The position numbers and the translations under genes are program-made. The notes beneath the pieces are model-generated. The model was not told the origin of the DNA. It saw nothing but the letters and a program-made list of their open reading frames with translations, and ran no database searches. Positions 45,900 through 56,904 of a DNA stretch of 64,000 nucleotides are shown piece after piece (positions within the stretch are counted from its first letter, which is position 1; every line of letters starts with the position of its first letter). This stretch comes from Proteles cristata cristata (taxonomy: Eukaryota > Chordata > Mammalia > Carnivora > Hyaenidae). The DNA is taken from NCBI GenBank assembly GCA_017311185.1, contig JAESUZ010000468.1, positions 62,001 to 126,000 of the forward strand, read 5' to 3'.

Positions 45900-46340
45900 A
45901 AAATTCGGGGGTGAATGGAAATTTTATTAGTGCAAACACAATTCATTTATACTTGGTTGTTATCTTCAAGATCAGATAAGTTTGGAAAGAAAAAAATAAT
46001 TTGTCTCCCAATTTTTTCCACGGTATTTCTTTTCTCTCCCCCCTCCCCCCACGGCTACCTCCATCTTCCCTGGGATATAACTAACAAATACAACTGTAAG
46101 ACATGTAAAATGTACAAAGTAATGACTTGATATACGTATACATTCTGGAAGATTCCTCATATTAGTTAGCACATCATCACCTTGATGTTTACCTTTTCTG
46201 CTGTGTGAGATCTCTAAGTTACACTCTCCCAGTGAATTCATATGGTCACCCTGTTCTACATGAGATCTTCCGGCCTTATGCATCCTACAGCTGAAAGCTT
46301 GTGCCTTTTACCAGGCTCTTCCTGTTTCCTTCAGCAACCA
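45900..46340 (-). mobile_element. old L1M 3' UTR-like fragment
   Basis: Blocks 'gacttgatatacgtataca', 'atggtcaccctgttctacat' and 'acagctgaaagcttgtgcc' resemble antisense L1M 3' UTR. It has no coding content. Boundaries are uncertain. Confidence 0.45.
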
Positions 46341-46460
46341 CTTTTCAGGTCTTTCTTTTCCTTCAACTTTAATCCCCTGCCTCCTCCCTCCTTCATCAAT
46401 GGCATCTGATCTAAAAAAAAAAAACGGCATTCTGCCCATCTTAAACCTGTGTTGGGGGGA

Positions 46461-46661
46461 GGTGGCACCTGGGCGGCTCAGTCAGTTGAGCGTCTGACTC
46501 TGGATTTTGGCTCAGGTCATGATCTCACAGTTGGTGGGTTTGAGCCCCATATCAGAGTGTGACAGCAGCGAGCCAGCTTGGGATTCTTTCTCTCTCTCTC
46601 TCTATGCCCCCTCTCCCGCTCACACACTCTCTCTCAAACTAAATAAACATTTAAAAAAAAC
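46461..46661 (+). mobile_element. felid tRNA-Lys SINE, plus strand
   Basis: Head 'ggcacctgggcggctcag', then 'ggtttgagcccc', a (CT)n block and an A-tail of eight bases. Moderately diverged. Confidence 0.92.
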
Positions 46662-46664
46662 CCA

Positions 46665-48430
46665 CGTGGGTAGAGGGTCATCCCGGAAGGTGGGCTGTGT
46701 GTCTGGCGCACCAGGTGCTGTCAAGGTGAACACTGGGTGTTCAGACAGCTCAGCTCTGGGATCAGAATCCCCAAACGACATTGCCAGGGAGTTGGGTGTG
46801 TCTAGGAAACACTTCGAGTTTGCACTAGACTTTTCATTTTACAAAGTTTGGTGGGATTGCCAACTCTTTTGAAAAATCGAAGCAGAGGTGAGCAGCCTCA
46901 AAAAGAGATGAGATGATTCTATGAACGGAGTTCAGTTCCATAGCAACAAGTCAAGGTCAAAGAAAAGCAAATTTTGCAAATATTTATCATGAAAGCAAGA
47001 CTATTTACCATCTATTGAATGTTTGGATTAGTGCTTTGTAAACACTGTTGTGTTTGTTCTTCTCAACCGCCCTCAGTGATGGGTCATCAGGAGGCAGAAA
47101 TCACCACTGAGCATGCGAACGGCAGAGCCCGAGTCTGGCTCATCATGTGACACGGATGTGGCCCACCTGACAAGTGCAGGTTTTGGAAACTCACTTGGTT
47201 CCTCCTGGGAATCCGGGGTCCATTCCCTCCACCCCAGGAGCCTGGTCTGTTCTTAGTGCTCAAGAGGCCTTTTGACTGTCCCTGCATTTCAAGATGCACT
47301 GAGAGAAGTGAGGACAAGGTGTGGAGACCGTTCTTAAAACCACGATTAAGGGAGGTGACTAAGGACGGCGCTCCACCTACACAGGACAGTGTGGCCAAGG
47401 GGCCACGTGCGAGCCGGGCGCCTCCCAAAACAAAGTGCAGAGAGAACATTAAAGGTCATGGTTCTGCTCGTCTGCCACCTGACATTTATTATGCAAAGGC
47501 TTTGCCAGCACCTGCCTCCTGCCTCGTCCCCACAACCCTGGGAGGTGCTGTCGTCACCCCCATTCCAAAGAGCACCCCAAGGAAGAGCATGGAGGCGGAG
47601 GCGGAGGCTGCGGGCCGGGAGGGGCCTCCATCCCGTGTGGGCCTGCAGCCCCCCTCATGCTCACACACGCCTCCCTGTGCCACCTCCATCCCCCCCAGGC
47701 AGCTGTGATAGGGAAAGGCCACCTGGGGACAGACCTGCCCACACGCACATGTGACTCGCTGTGGCCGAGCAGCCTTCCTGCCAGCCCAGGCCTCTGCCAC
47801 AGCCTCCGGCTGAGGTGTACTTCCTGCCCACCGCTTGCGGGCTCCCGGGTGGCTTGCGTTATGTGAGGGAAAGAAATGGCCCTCAAATGGCTGCTCTGGT
47901 TTGGCCATTCAAGATGGCCACGGGGGAGCCACAAAGGCCTCAAGGAGGCCCAGCTGCAAGCTGACACGGAGTGTAAATCACCGCGTGGGTTTGTAGGGGA
48001 GGCCAGGCCAGGCCCTGCTTCCAGGCTCCCCAGGGCTGGCCGCTGGACCCCCCACATTGGGCTGCCCTGGGCCTGGGCGGGACCCAGTGCCCCCCCGGCC
48101 ACACCCACAGCCACCGCATTTCTGGCCTGGCAGGGCCACCAGCCCACGAGGCAGGCGGCGCCCTTCCCAGCCAGGAGGAGCTGGAAGCCTGCTGGCCAAG
48201 CTTGGGAGCCACAGGGGGCTGGAGGGTCCGGGGCTGGGGACAAATGCAGAGCTGTACAGGCTGCACCATCAGGGAATAAGGGAGGCGACGTAGCAGAGGC
48301 TCTCCCGGAGCTGAAGCCGGCACAGAACTTCTTCCAGAATGGGGGGAGGGAGGGGGCCGAGCCCCACATACAACCAAGAGGGCTCAGGCCAAAGGCAAAC
48401 CGGGAACACCATCCAGGAGCCCTGAGAGCT
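46665..48430. other. noncoding DNA with weak MIR-like traces
   Basis: Weak MIR antisense traces are visible near 47025 to 47110 and 47460 to 47570 ('cacaaccctgggaggtgctg'). The rest, rising in GC toward 48.4 kb, is unassigned. It forms the left flank of the minisatellite and is partly covered by the open frames that run out of it. Confidence 0.45.
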
Positions 48431-50660
48431 CCACACACGGAGCCCGCCCCCCCACTCCAGGGTCTCCACACACGGAGCCCATCCCCCCCCACTCCAGGGT
48501 CTCCACACACGGAGCCCATCCCCCCCACTCCAGGGCTCCACACACGAGCCCGCCTCACCCACTCCAGGGTCTCCACACACGGAGCCCATCCCCCACCCAG
48601 GGCTCCCACACGGAGCCCGCCCCCACCCAGGGAGTTCCACACGGAGCCCGCCCCCACTCCAGGGTCTCCGCCACACCGGAGCCCATCCCTCCCCACTCCA
48701 GGGTTCCCCCACACACGGAGCTCCCCCCCCACCCAGGGTTCCACACACGGGTCTCCACCCCCCACCCAGGGTCTCCACACATGGCCCATCCCCCCACCTA
48801 GGGTCTCCACACACGTGAGCCCAGGGTCTCCACACACGGAGCTCCGCCCCCACCCAGGCTCAAGACACGGGAGCTCCGCCCCGCACTCCCACACGGAGCC
48901 CGCCCCACTCCAGGGTCTCCCACACACACGGAGCCCATCCCCCCACCCAGGGTCTCCACACACGGAGCCCATCCCCCACTCCAGGGTCTCCACACGGAGC
49001 CCGCCCCCAACTCCAGGGTCTCCACACACGAGCCCATCCCCCACCTGTGGCCCCCACACACGGAGCCCGCCCCCCACCCAGGGTCTCCACACACGGAGCC
49101 CGCCCCCACTCCAGGGTCTCCACACGGAAAGTCGCGCTCCCCACCCAGGGTCTCCACACACGGAGCCCGCCCCCACCCAGGGTCCCACACACGGAGCCCG
49201 CCCCACCCAGGGTCTCCACACAGGAGCCTCCGCTCCCCCACCCAGGGTCTCCACACGCGGAGCCCGCCTCCTACCCAGGGTCTCCCACACGGAGCCCGCC
49301 CCCACTCCAGGGTCTCCACACACGGAGTCCATCCCCCCACCCAGGGTCTCCACACATGGAGCCCATCCCCCCCCACTCCAGGGTCTCCACACACGGAGCC
49401 CCCCCACCCAGGGTCTCCACACACGGAGCCCATCCCCCCACCCAGGGGTTCCACACACGGAGCGGAGCCCGCCCCCACCCAGGGTTCCACACACGAGCTC
49501 ATCCCCCCACCCCAGGGTCTCCACACACACGGAGCCCATCCCCCACCCAGGGTCTCCACACACGGAGCCCGCCCCCCACTCCAGGGTCTCCACACACACG
49601 GAGCCCATCCCCCCACTCCAGGGTCTCCACACACGGAGCCCGCCCCCCACCCAGGGTCTCCACACACGGAGGAGCCCATCCTCCACTCCAGGGTCTCCAC
49701 ACACGGGTCTCCACACACGGAGCCCATCCTCCCACCCAGGGTCTCCACACACGGACACACGCCCACTCCCTCCACCCAGGGTCTCCAAGCACACGGAGCC
49801 CGCCCCCACCCAGGGTCTCCACACACGGAGCCCATCCCCACTCCAGGGTCTCCACACACGGAGCCCGCCCCCCGGACTCCAGGGGTCTCCACACGAGCCC
49901 ATCCCCCACCCAGGGTCTCCACACACGGAGCTCCGCCCCCCACTCCAGGGTCTCCACACGAAAGGGTCTCCACACCCCTCCACTCCAGGGTCTCCCACAC
50001 ACGGAGCCCATCCCCTCCCACTCCAGGGTCTCCACACACGGAGCCCATCCTCCACCTCAGGGTCTCCACACACGGAGCCCATCCCCACTCAGGGTCTCCA
50101 CACATGGAGCCCATCCCCCCACTCCAGGGTCTCCACACACGGAGCCCACCCAGGGTTCCCCACACGAGCCCATCCCCTCCACTCCAGGGTCTCCACACAC
50201 GGGAGCCCATCCTCCACCCAGGGCTCCACACGGAGCCCATCCCTCCACTCCAGGGTCTCCACACATGGAGCCCGCCCCCCACCCAGGGTCTCCACCACGG
50301 AGCCCCCCCCACCCAGGGTCTCCACACATGGAGCCCATCCCCCACTCCAGGGTCTCCACACGGGAGCCCCCTCCAGGGTCTCCACACACGAGCCCATTCT
50401 CCCTCCAGGGTCTGCCCTCCAGGGCCCCACACTCCACACACGGAGCCCATCCCCCACACACGGAGCTCATCCTCCACTCCAGGGTCTCCACACACGGGAG
50501 CCCGCCCCCACTCCAGGGTCTCACACACGGAGCCCATCCCCACTCCAGGGGCTCCACACACGGAGCCCGCCCACCCAGGGTCTCCACACACGAGCCCATC
50601 CCCCCACCCAGGGTCTCCACACACTGAGAGCCCGCCCCCAACTCCAGGGTCTCCATTATC
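48430..50660. repeat. GC-rich minisatellite, about 33-bp unit, roughly 65 to 70 copies
   Basis: The unit is close to CAGGGTCTCCACACACGGAG followed by CCC(AT/G)CCCCCCA and C(TC)C. Length varies from about 28 to 37 bases, mostly in C-runs. Two alternating positions (CCCATCC versus CCCGCC, and CACTCCAGGG versus CACCCAGGG) define four unit types along the array. It is C-rich on the plus strand and G-rich (GGGTGGGGG) on the minus strand, so it is a candidate for G-quadruplex formation. Long open frames on both strands (951 codons plus at 47876 to 50731, 844 codons minus at 47554 to 50088, 653 codons minus at 48798 to 50759) follow from the composition. Confidence 0.97.
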
Positions 50661-50689
50661 ATCCACACACGGAGCCCTGTCTCCTCCTT

Positions 50690-51410
50690 CCTCAGGTGGG
50701 AAAAACTTTTTGTTTTTTCTTACAGAGATGACAGTGATCAAAACCAGCCTAATGATCACATTCTGCTCCTTCCACCTGGGTGTTTTGCAGAGAAAGGACA
50801 GTGTTTTTTAAATCGGAGTATATATGGTGCTGTCTGTATTGTTTCATATTGGCTTGTTAAAATCCTATCTAAGATTCTACACGAAGGAAGAAGGATGCAA
50901 TTAAGTAATGATGTCTCATTATTTCAGATTTTATAATGAACAGTTTGCCCTCATCAATGAATATACAAACAGTAACACGGACGCCTTGGGGCTTTAACGG
51001 ACAGGTGTCCTGCCATTATTTTCCAGGTGCTTTTCAGGAACTGGCTGACCAGCGATCAGAGGGAAGAACGGGCGGCTGTGTGGGGCGTTTGCACTTGCAC
51101 TTAAACAAACGCAGCACTGCGTCTGGGTGTCTCCCTCCTCAGCCTCCCCTCGGTTCCAGAGCACAGGCCTCCCTCCCAGTCATCACAACTGGGCCAGGAA
51201 AGATGGCGGCACTGCGGGCAGCAGGTTCCTCACACAGCACGACATGCACGTCAAGTCCCAGTTGTACTTAGAATCCACTCTGTCACTGGCAGGCAGGCTC
51301 GAAACGAGGGGTGTGAGGACGAATTCCCTGCTAGAATTGGTTTGCAGTCTTCTAATGTTTATAGTCTGTCTCTGAAGAGACGTAAACTCTGGGGGCAGCA
51401 TCCCCATGTC
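50690..51410. other. noncoding DNA flanking minisatellite
   Basis: Begins with a polypyrimidine run and AG (TTTTTTCTTACAG at about 50713 to 50725) that looks like a splice acceptor, but no downstream exon can be supported. A YY1-like AAAGATGGCGGC lies at about 51200. Positions 50800 to 51000 are AT-rich and non-repetitive. Confidence 0.4.
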
Positions 51411-51414
51411 TCCT

Positions 51415-51485
51415 GTCTGCTGTGTTTCCAGCACTGCCTTGGTGCCTGGCACATAGTAGGTGCTCAATAAACACGTCACTGAATG
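51415..51485 (+). repeat. L2 tail
   Basis: Contains 'gtgcctggcacatagtagg' and 'tgctcaataaacacgtcact', the classic L2 3' end. Confidence 0.7.
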
Positions 51486-51551
51486 GAGAAAAGATATGTC
51501 TCCTGACCTCCAGCCCACTGGAATCTGAACTATTATATCACCTGGGCATTT

Positions 51552-51845
51552 GCGCGCGCGCGTGTGTGTGTGTAGGCTTTTGTGGGTATGAATTGTGTGT
51601 GATGTGTGAGTATACCTTGTGTATGTGAGAATAAATGGTGTGAGTGGTCTGTGTGAACTGTATGAATCATGTCTGCATGAGTGGCTCAATTGTGTGAATC
51701 ATGTCTGAGTGGTTTTGTGGGTGTGAGTTGCATGTGTAGCTTTGTGTATGAGTTGTGAGTGTGAATTGTGTGGTGAGTATGCATTGTAAATGTGAGAATA
51801 AATGGTGGTGAGCGGCCTGTGGGTGTGAGTTGTGTGTGAACTGCT
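51552..51845. repeat. (GC)n(GT)n tract and degenerate TGTGAGT-rich tandem repeat
   Basis: GCGCGCGCGC passes into GTGTGTGTGTGT, followed by about 270 bases of TGTG/TGAG-rich sequence. A longer word TGTGAGAATAAATGG recurs at about 51624 and 51791, giving a second-order period near 167 bp. Confidence 0.85.
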
Positions 51846-51949
51846 CACCTGGATGACGCGCAGTGCGTCTCCGGGGTCAGGCCTGCTGTCGTCCGGAGCG
51901 TTTGAAAAGCGGCTTAACTGCTGACTGTCCATTTTCCGTGCGCTGTGTC

Positions 51950-52490
51950 TGCGTGACGTCTGCCTCGGGAACACGCCAGGCCCCGCCCGGGGGTGAGCGG
52001 GCCTCGGGAGCTCCTGGCGCCCCCGGCACGGGCCCGGGGCCCCACCCCCGCTGCCTGGTCCCCGGGGCCGGGCGGCCTGCGGCACGGGCTTCGGGCCACG
52101 TGCTCGCCGCCGCCTGAGGGAGCCGGAGCTGAGCGCGTCTGCGCCCCCCGGAGCCCGCCAGCCACGCTTCCCGCGGTCCCCACGCCGGGGGGCGGGCTCA
52201 CAGGGGCTCGCGGCCCGGACAGAGCAGTCAGCCTGTGACCACCGTGCGGGGACGGGCCCATCTCCCCGGCGCCTTTCCCTCCTGCCCGGGACACGCGTTC
52301 CTTGCCCCGAAGAGCGCTTCTTTCCCCGACGGCAAACGTTAGGGCGCTCAGGTGCATACGGAGCCGGGCGAGACCGCAGCTTCGGCCGCGGTGGAGGGGA
52401 CCCAGCTCTTCCCGCAGCACCGCTCGGACCAGGGCACCCTCCGGACCCGGGGCTGGGTGGGGACGGAAAATTCTAGAAGGAGCCTCTTCC
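51950..52490. promoter_or_regulatory. CpG-island-like segment
   Basis: Very high GC with many CpG dinucleotides (for example CGCCGCCGCCTGAGG near 52110 and CGCGGTCCCCACGCCGG near 52172) and no repeat signature. Such islands often mark promoters, but I cannot place a first exon. Frames of about 200 codons here are compositional. Confidence 0.6.
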
Positions 52491-53089
52491 GTGAAGTCCG
52501 CCTGACCCTCAGGGAAGTCACAGGACGTCACTGCTCAGCTTTGCGACAATGTAAAGATGACATGTGTCCGCACGGCGTCATCACGAGGGGGTTCCGTGCA
52601 GCCTCGGCCATCCCGGGGGAAACCGGCTGTGGTGGGGACTTGGGGACAGGACTAATGGGCGTCACAGGCTGCGAGGACGCGGGGCGGGGGGCCCACGAGG
52701 GCCCTTCTGCCTCAGAAACGTGGGATTCGGTTGGATGGAATCCTGGAGGTGGAGGCGCTCAGGCTCCTGGGGTGACCAGCCGGCTCCAGGAGCCGGAAGC
52801 CGCGGCCCGTGAGGTCGTCAGTGCTCTAACGGCTTCCGTGGCTCTCACCGTCCGCCTCCGGCCGACGGGGGCACCGCGTGTTTGCACACCGCGCGACAGA
52901 CGCCCTGCGGCCGGGCCCTGCAAGGGCTTCAGCGTCTTCTGTAGTCACTAAAACCCTCCAGAAAGTCCTTGAGTGACGAAAAAGGATAGATTTCCTACTT
53001 CACAGGACTTCTGTATTTGCACAAAAATACAGGTTTCTGGCCAAAGAGATGACATACAAAGGAGAGGAGTCACCGCAAGTCCTTTAACG

Positions 53090-53720
53090 GGATCGTGTCC
53101 CGGAGCGTCCGGCGTCAGTCCGTCCCTAGCGACACGGGAGCCTGGCGCTGACAGGAGCGGGCAACAGTCATCCTCGACAAGGGAGTCCGAGGGGGCCTGT
53201 GCGGGGCTCAGAGGCGCCCAGAGGCCGCCGGACACACGCCGCCGTCCGGACCCGCGGCGAGGCCTGCGCGCGGCCGCCGGAGCCGCCTTGCCGGCCACGT
53301 GGCTACACGCGCGGGCGCCGTGCGCGGAGGAGAAGGTCGCACCACCCGGCCCGCCTCCGGGCTGTGCGCGGGCACTGCCTCTGCACGCGGGAAAGGAAGG
53401 TGCTGGAGAGGCCGGGGGGAGGGGGGGTGCTCCGTGCGTGTGTGCACGCGGACGTGGGAGCGTGCGCGTGCCCGCGCGTGCCGCGCGCGCGTCTCCCCAC
53501 AGCACGCTCTGGGACGCCCGGCCGCGTCTCCCTCGGCGGGACCCGGGAGTCCCTGGGGATTGGCGTCGTGGTGCTGGCGGGGGCGGGGGCGTCCTGCGCG
53601 TCCCCGCACCCCTGGGCCCCGGGGCGGGGGCACGGGCCGCGCTCGGCCTCCGGGCTTCGCCCCCTTTGCTGTCCCGCGGCCGACCTGCAACCTCACAAGA
53701 GCCCCGGCCGCGAAAGTGCT
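53090..53720. promoter_or_regulatory. CpG-island-like segment
   Basis: Dense CpG through 53200 to 53680, including GCGCGTGCCGCGCGCGCG near 53475. It adjoins an AT-rich candidate element on its right. Opposed frames of 267 (plus) and 322 (minus) codons span it and are judged non-coding because they conflict and lack domains. Confidence 0.6.
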
Positions 53721-53880
53721 GGAACGGGAGGATGATGGATTTCAGATCATTATGTTTTTGTCGTATGTTTGAATGAGCATTAAAATTCATCTCTGGGAAA
53801 TGTTGAACAGCATAGGAACAAAGCCCCGGAACAGCCCTAATCTTTCTCCTTAACATGTGCACCAGAGGGTGCTGTGCCGC
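53720..53880. promoter_or_regulatory. candidate conserved element with CTCF-like site
   Basis: A sharp change from CpG-rich to AT-rich sequence with motif-like blocks (GATCATTATG, AATGAGCATTAAAATTC). It is followed by GCACCAGAGGGTGCTG at 53859 to 53874, which is close to the CTCF core. An island edge plus a CTCF-like site suggests a boundary or promoter-proximal element. No data here test that. Confidence 0.35.
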
Positions 53881-53884
53881 GGCT

Positions 53885-55612
53885 CTGACCGGGAGCAGGG
53901 CCGTTCCAAAACGCATTTAGGGTTCATTAAAAAAAAAAAAAAAGAGGCAAAATGCCTTACTGTAGATTTCTGCTTCCCTCTAGAAGAAAAAACACGATTC
54001 TGTTTTAAGCTGCAGCAGTGAAAAAAAAAAAAACATGTGAAATATGTGATGTGGTGTTTTTACCAACTGTCTAAATAAAGGTTTAGTGAGTCACTATGGA
54101 AAACAGAAAATCTTTCTTTATTTTAAGAGCTGCAGTTTGAGGGTTTTTTTTTTTTTTTTTAAATGCAAAAGCTTCCCTTAGGTTTGTAACTTAAACATTG
54201 CCCATCTGCTAGATCCTCCCTGGCCCGAGTTTACAGCAAATCTGAGATTTCATTTTTCAAAAAATGCACTTTAAAAATGTGCTGGTTTGGCCGGTGGCAT
54301 CTATGTGGGTGGGCCCTCAGAGGGGGCCTTGGTGTCCTCCCTGACGGGGGACATGGGACCCCCCCGAGCTGAACACAGAGAAGACACCCTACTTAAGACC
54401 CAAATCTGTCTCTCCAGGTATACAGGAGGAGCCAGGCGACCGGGTCCCCCGCTCAGCACCCACCTGGTCAGCTCGTGTTCACGGAGCGGCTCTGGGGAGA
54501 GACGTGCTCCCCAACCTCAGCAGCGAGAGCCACCCGTCACCTCGGCCACAAACATGTCGCAGCCCGGAAGTGGGCCCTCCCCTGTGTGTTTCTTCGTGTT
54601 CAAAGAAAATCCTCTGCCTTCCTCTCTCTTCCAAGGGTTTCAGTTAATATGTCACCGGCATAGGATGCTGATTTTGTGTGTGTTTTTTTAAATGAAGTAA
54701 AAACTTCGAAATTTAGGTACGAGTAGGAGCTTTCACAGCAGTGGCTGGAGCTCCCAAGGGTGTTTCCGTTCTGGGTCCCACCACCGACGAACTCATTCAG
54801 TTGTGTAAACACAAGCGTGCAAGCGTCCGCAGCCACAGCTGCAACGCTGTTGAATGCGCTTTTCGAAATGAGGCGCCTTAGAGCCATAGTCACTGCAGTT
54901 GTACCGGACCCTTCAGTGAGAAGCGGCCACTTAACCGCGTTTCGGTTCGCGGGTCTGAGCGGACACGCTAAACACAGAGGCACAGTGGCCGGGGCGTGTG
55001 GCCACGTGCCCCAGCAACCGAGCGCATCCTGCGTAGACACAGGCTTTATGCCACGCACAGGTTGCAAGTAAAGAGAAAAATGCCGGATTTTACAGGAAAA
55101 TAATATTCATAAATCTCCCGCGGTGAATTACAGTGTAACTCAGAGCTGTCTTTGTTTTTCTGCCGTGAAGAATTCAATTCTGTTTCCAGCGTAGCCGCGA
55201 TGAACACGAACCCCAGCGTGGAAGCCACTCCCCTTGCACTTGCCGGGTGTTTACAGCCGATTTGCAGCCGGACCTGCGGAGCGGCCTGCGGGGACCCTGC
55301 GCCCCGCGCCTGCGACTCCGTCGTGTCTGCTGTGACTACAGCTGCCCGAGGCCACGAGGGGAACCCCTTGGGCACCTGGGTGGCTGTGTCCCCACCCGGG
55401 GCACCTGTGTCCTGGCCACACGGGCGGTACCGCCTCCCACGGGTTCCCCAGAGGGACAGGGGCCCGAGGAGGCTGTCCTGCCCTGCGCTGACCTTAGGGA
55501 ACACTGGTCCCTTTTCTCAGTTCTGACGTCGCCGGGGAGGCAGTTTGTTCTCAAACAGAGAGGGGGGTGCGCGTTTTCATAGTTTACACATCTTGCAGTC
55601 TACCTAAATGAT
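53885..55612. other. noncoding DNA with homopolymer runs
   Basis: A-runs near 53930 and 54021 and a T-run near 54146 are the main low-complexity features. No gene, exon or assignable repeat was supported. Frames overlap on both strands. Confidence 0.5.
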
Positions 55613-55635
55613 ACTGAGACATGAATTTCCTTAAA

Positions 55636-55855
55636 AAAATTTTTTTTTTAATGTTTATTTATTTTTTAGAGAGACAGAGAGGACAGAAACCAAGTAAGCA
55701 GGGGAGGAGCAGAGACGGGGAGACACAGAATCGAAGCCGCTCCAGGCTCTGAGCTGCCAGCACAGAGCCTGATATGGGGCTTGAACCTACAAACGATGAG
55801 ATCATGACCTGAACTTAAGTCGGACACTTAACGGACTGAGCCAAGCAGACGCCCC
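55636..55855 (-). mobile_element. felid tRNA-Lys SINE, minus strand
   Basis: Full-length SINE with a duplication near TGAGACATGAATTTCCTT at about 55615 to 55632, and with one substitution and one missing base at about 55857 to 55873. Confidence 0.94.
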
Positions 55856-55869
55856 TTGAGACGTGAATT

Positions 55870-56555
55870 TCTTAAATGTGTATTGCTCCCAGAAAGGTTC
55901 ATTTTCTCTAGAAGAGCCCATTGTTTGGGGGCAGGCCCCCAGTGCTGCCACTTAGCAGCGGTCTGGCCTCGGGGACAGTCATCTGGCTCCCCCATGAGCA
56001 AGAACAGCAGCGTCCCGCACGGGGTTTCCAGGCAGCCGACACACCCAGTGCCACACGGCTGGGCTTGCCCTCCCGTGCCAGGCACCCAGGGTTCCTCGCC
56101 CACTTCCACAGGCACCTGTCCCCGAAAGCCGTCTCTCCTTCACCCCTCTCTCTCTTTCTCCCTATCTCTTCTTCCCTCTCTTGCGCTGTCTCTGTCCCTC
56201 TCTCTCTCTGGAGAATCTTCTTTAACGCGGCATCCAAAGTCAGAAATCTCCTATCTGGTTGGTTGGCAATCATTAAATTTAAGAGAGACTTAGTAGGTTT
56301 GCCTGGGGGAGGGGTGGGGGCAGGAAGCCTTGGGATCTGAACGCTTACCTTTCACATTTCCCTCTGGTCTGGGCTGTGGCAGTCCTGTGGCTAAACCCCT
56401 GACAACCCACGATTACTGTAGAAGGGGCGCTCGAGCTGCTCAGGAAAGAAACACCTCTCGCACACACGCACACTCCTGTGCACACTGGTGGCACGCTGCT
56501 GAATTTAGATTGGAGAAATATTTTCTGATGGAAGTCAAGCTTGGGGAAGGAACCC
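55870..56555. other. noncoding DNA with CT-rich patch
   Basis: A degenerate CT-rich stretch (56140 to 56215) is the only notable feature. No gene supported. Confidence 0.5.
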
Positions 56556-56559
56556 ACAC

Positions 56560-56900
56560 GGCCATGTGTGGAAGCATGGTATTAATAATTAAACCATGCG
56601 ATCATTACCTCAGGATATTATTTCTTAAATATCTCTTGCAAAGGCAATATGATTACATATGAATGATATCAATTTTCTACCAACAAAAAAATCTGCAGAA
56701 ATAGGAATTGAATTACACTGTCCAATTTGCTGTAAAGTTCACTGTATGTGAAGAAATTAATCAAAGCTACCACCACCCATTTTTATGGGAACATAAAATG
56801 ATGTGAACTTCCATTTTTAATAAAGATGCATAGCACTTTATGAAGACTCACTAATAACACTGTGATGAACTGAAAAGCTACTGATATATTAAGAATGAAA
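56560..56900. promoter_or_regulatory. candidate conserved noncoding element (AT-rich)
   Basis: A non-repetitive AT-rich island with TATTAATAATTAAACC (56580), ACATATGAATGATATC (about 56655), a TAATC/ATTAATC pair and TTTTTAATAAAGATGCATA (about 56813). Motif density, lack of repeat signature and the contrast with its surroundings resemble developmental enhancers. Confidence 0.33.
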
Positions 56901-56904
56901 ATTC

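Noticed and set aside
50713..50730. Polypyrimidine tract plus AG as a splice acceptor
   Set aside because: No following open exon with a donor, no homology. Such tracts occur often by chance.
47876..50731. 951-codon plus-strand frame (and 844- and 653-codon minus-strand frames) as repeat-rich protein genes
   Set aside because: They span the minisatellite, coexist on both strands and change phase between units. The non-repeat part has no domain, promoter or splice support. Composition explains them.
52948..53916. 322-codon minus-strand frame through the CpG-rich block
   Set aside because: Opposed by a 267-codon plus-strand frame. Arg/Pro/Ala/Gly-rich as expected from CpG-island DNA. No homology recognised.
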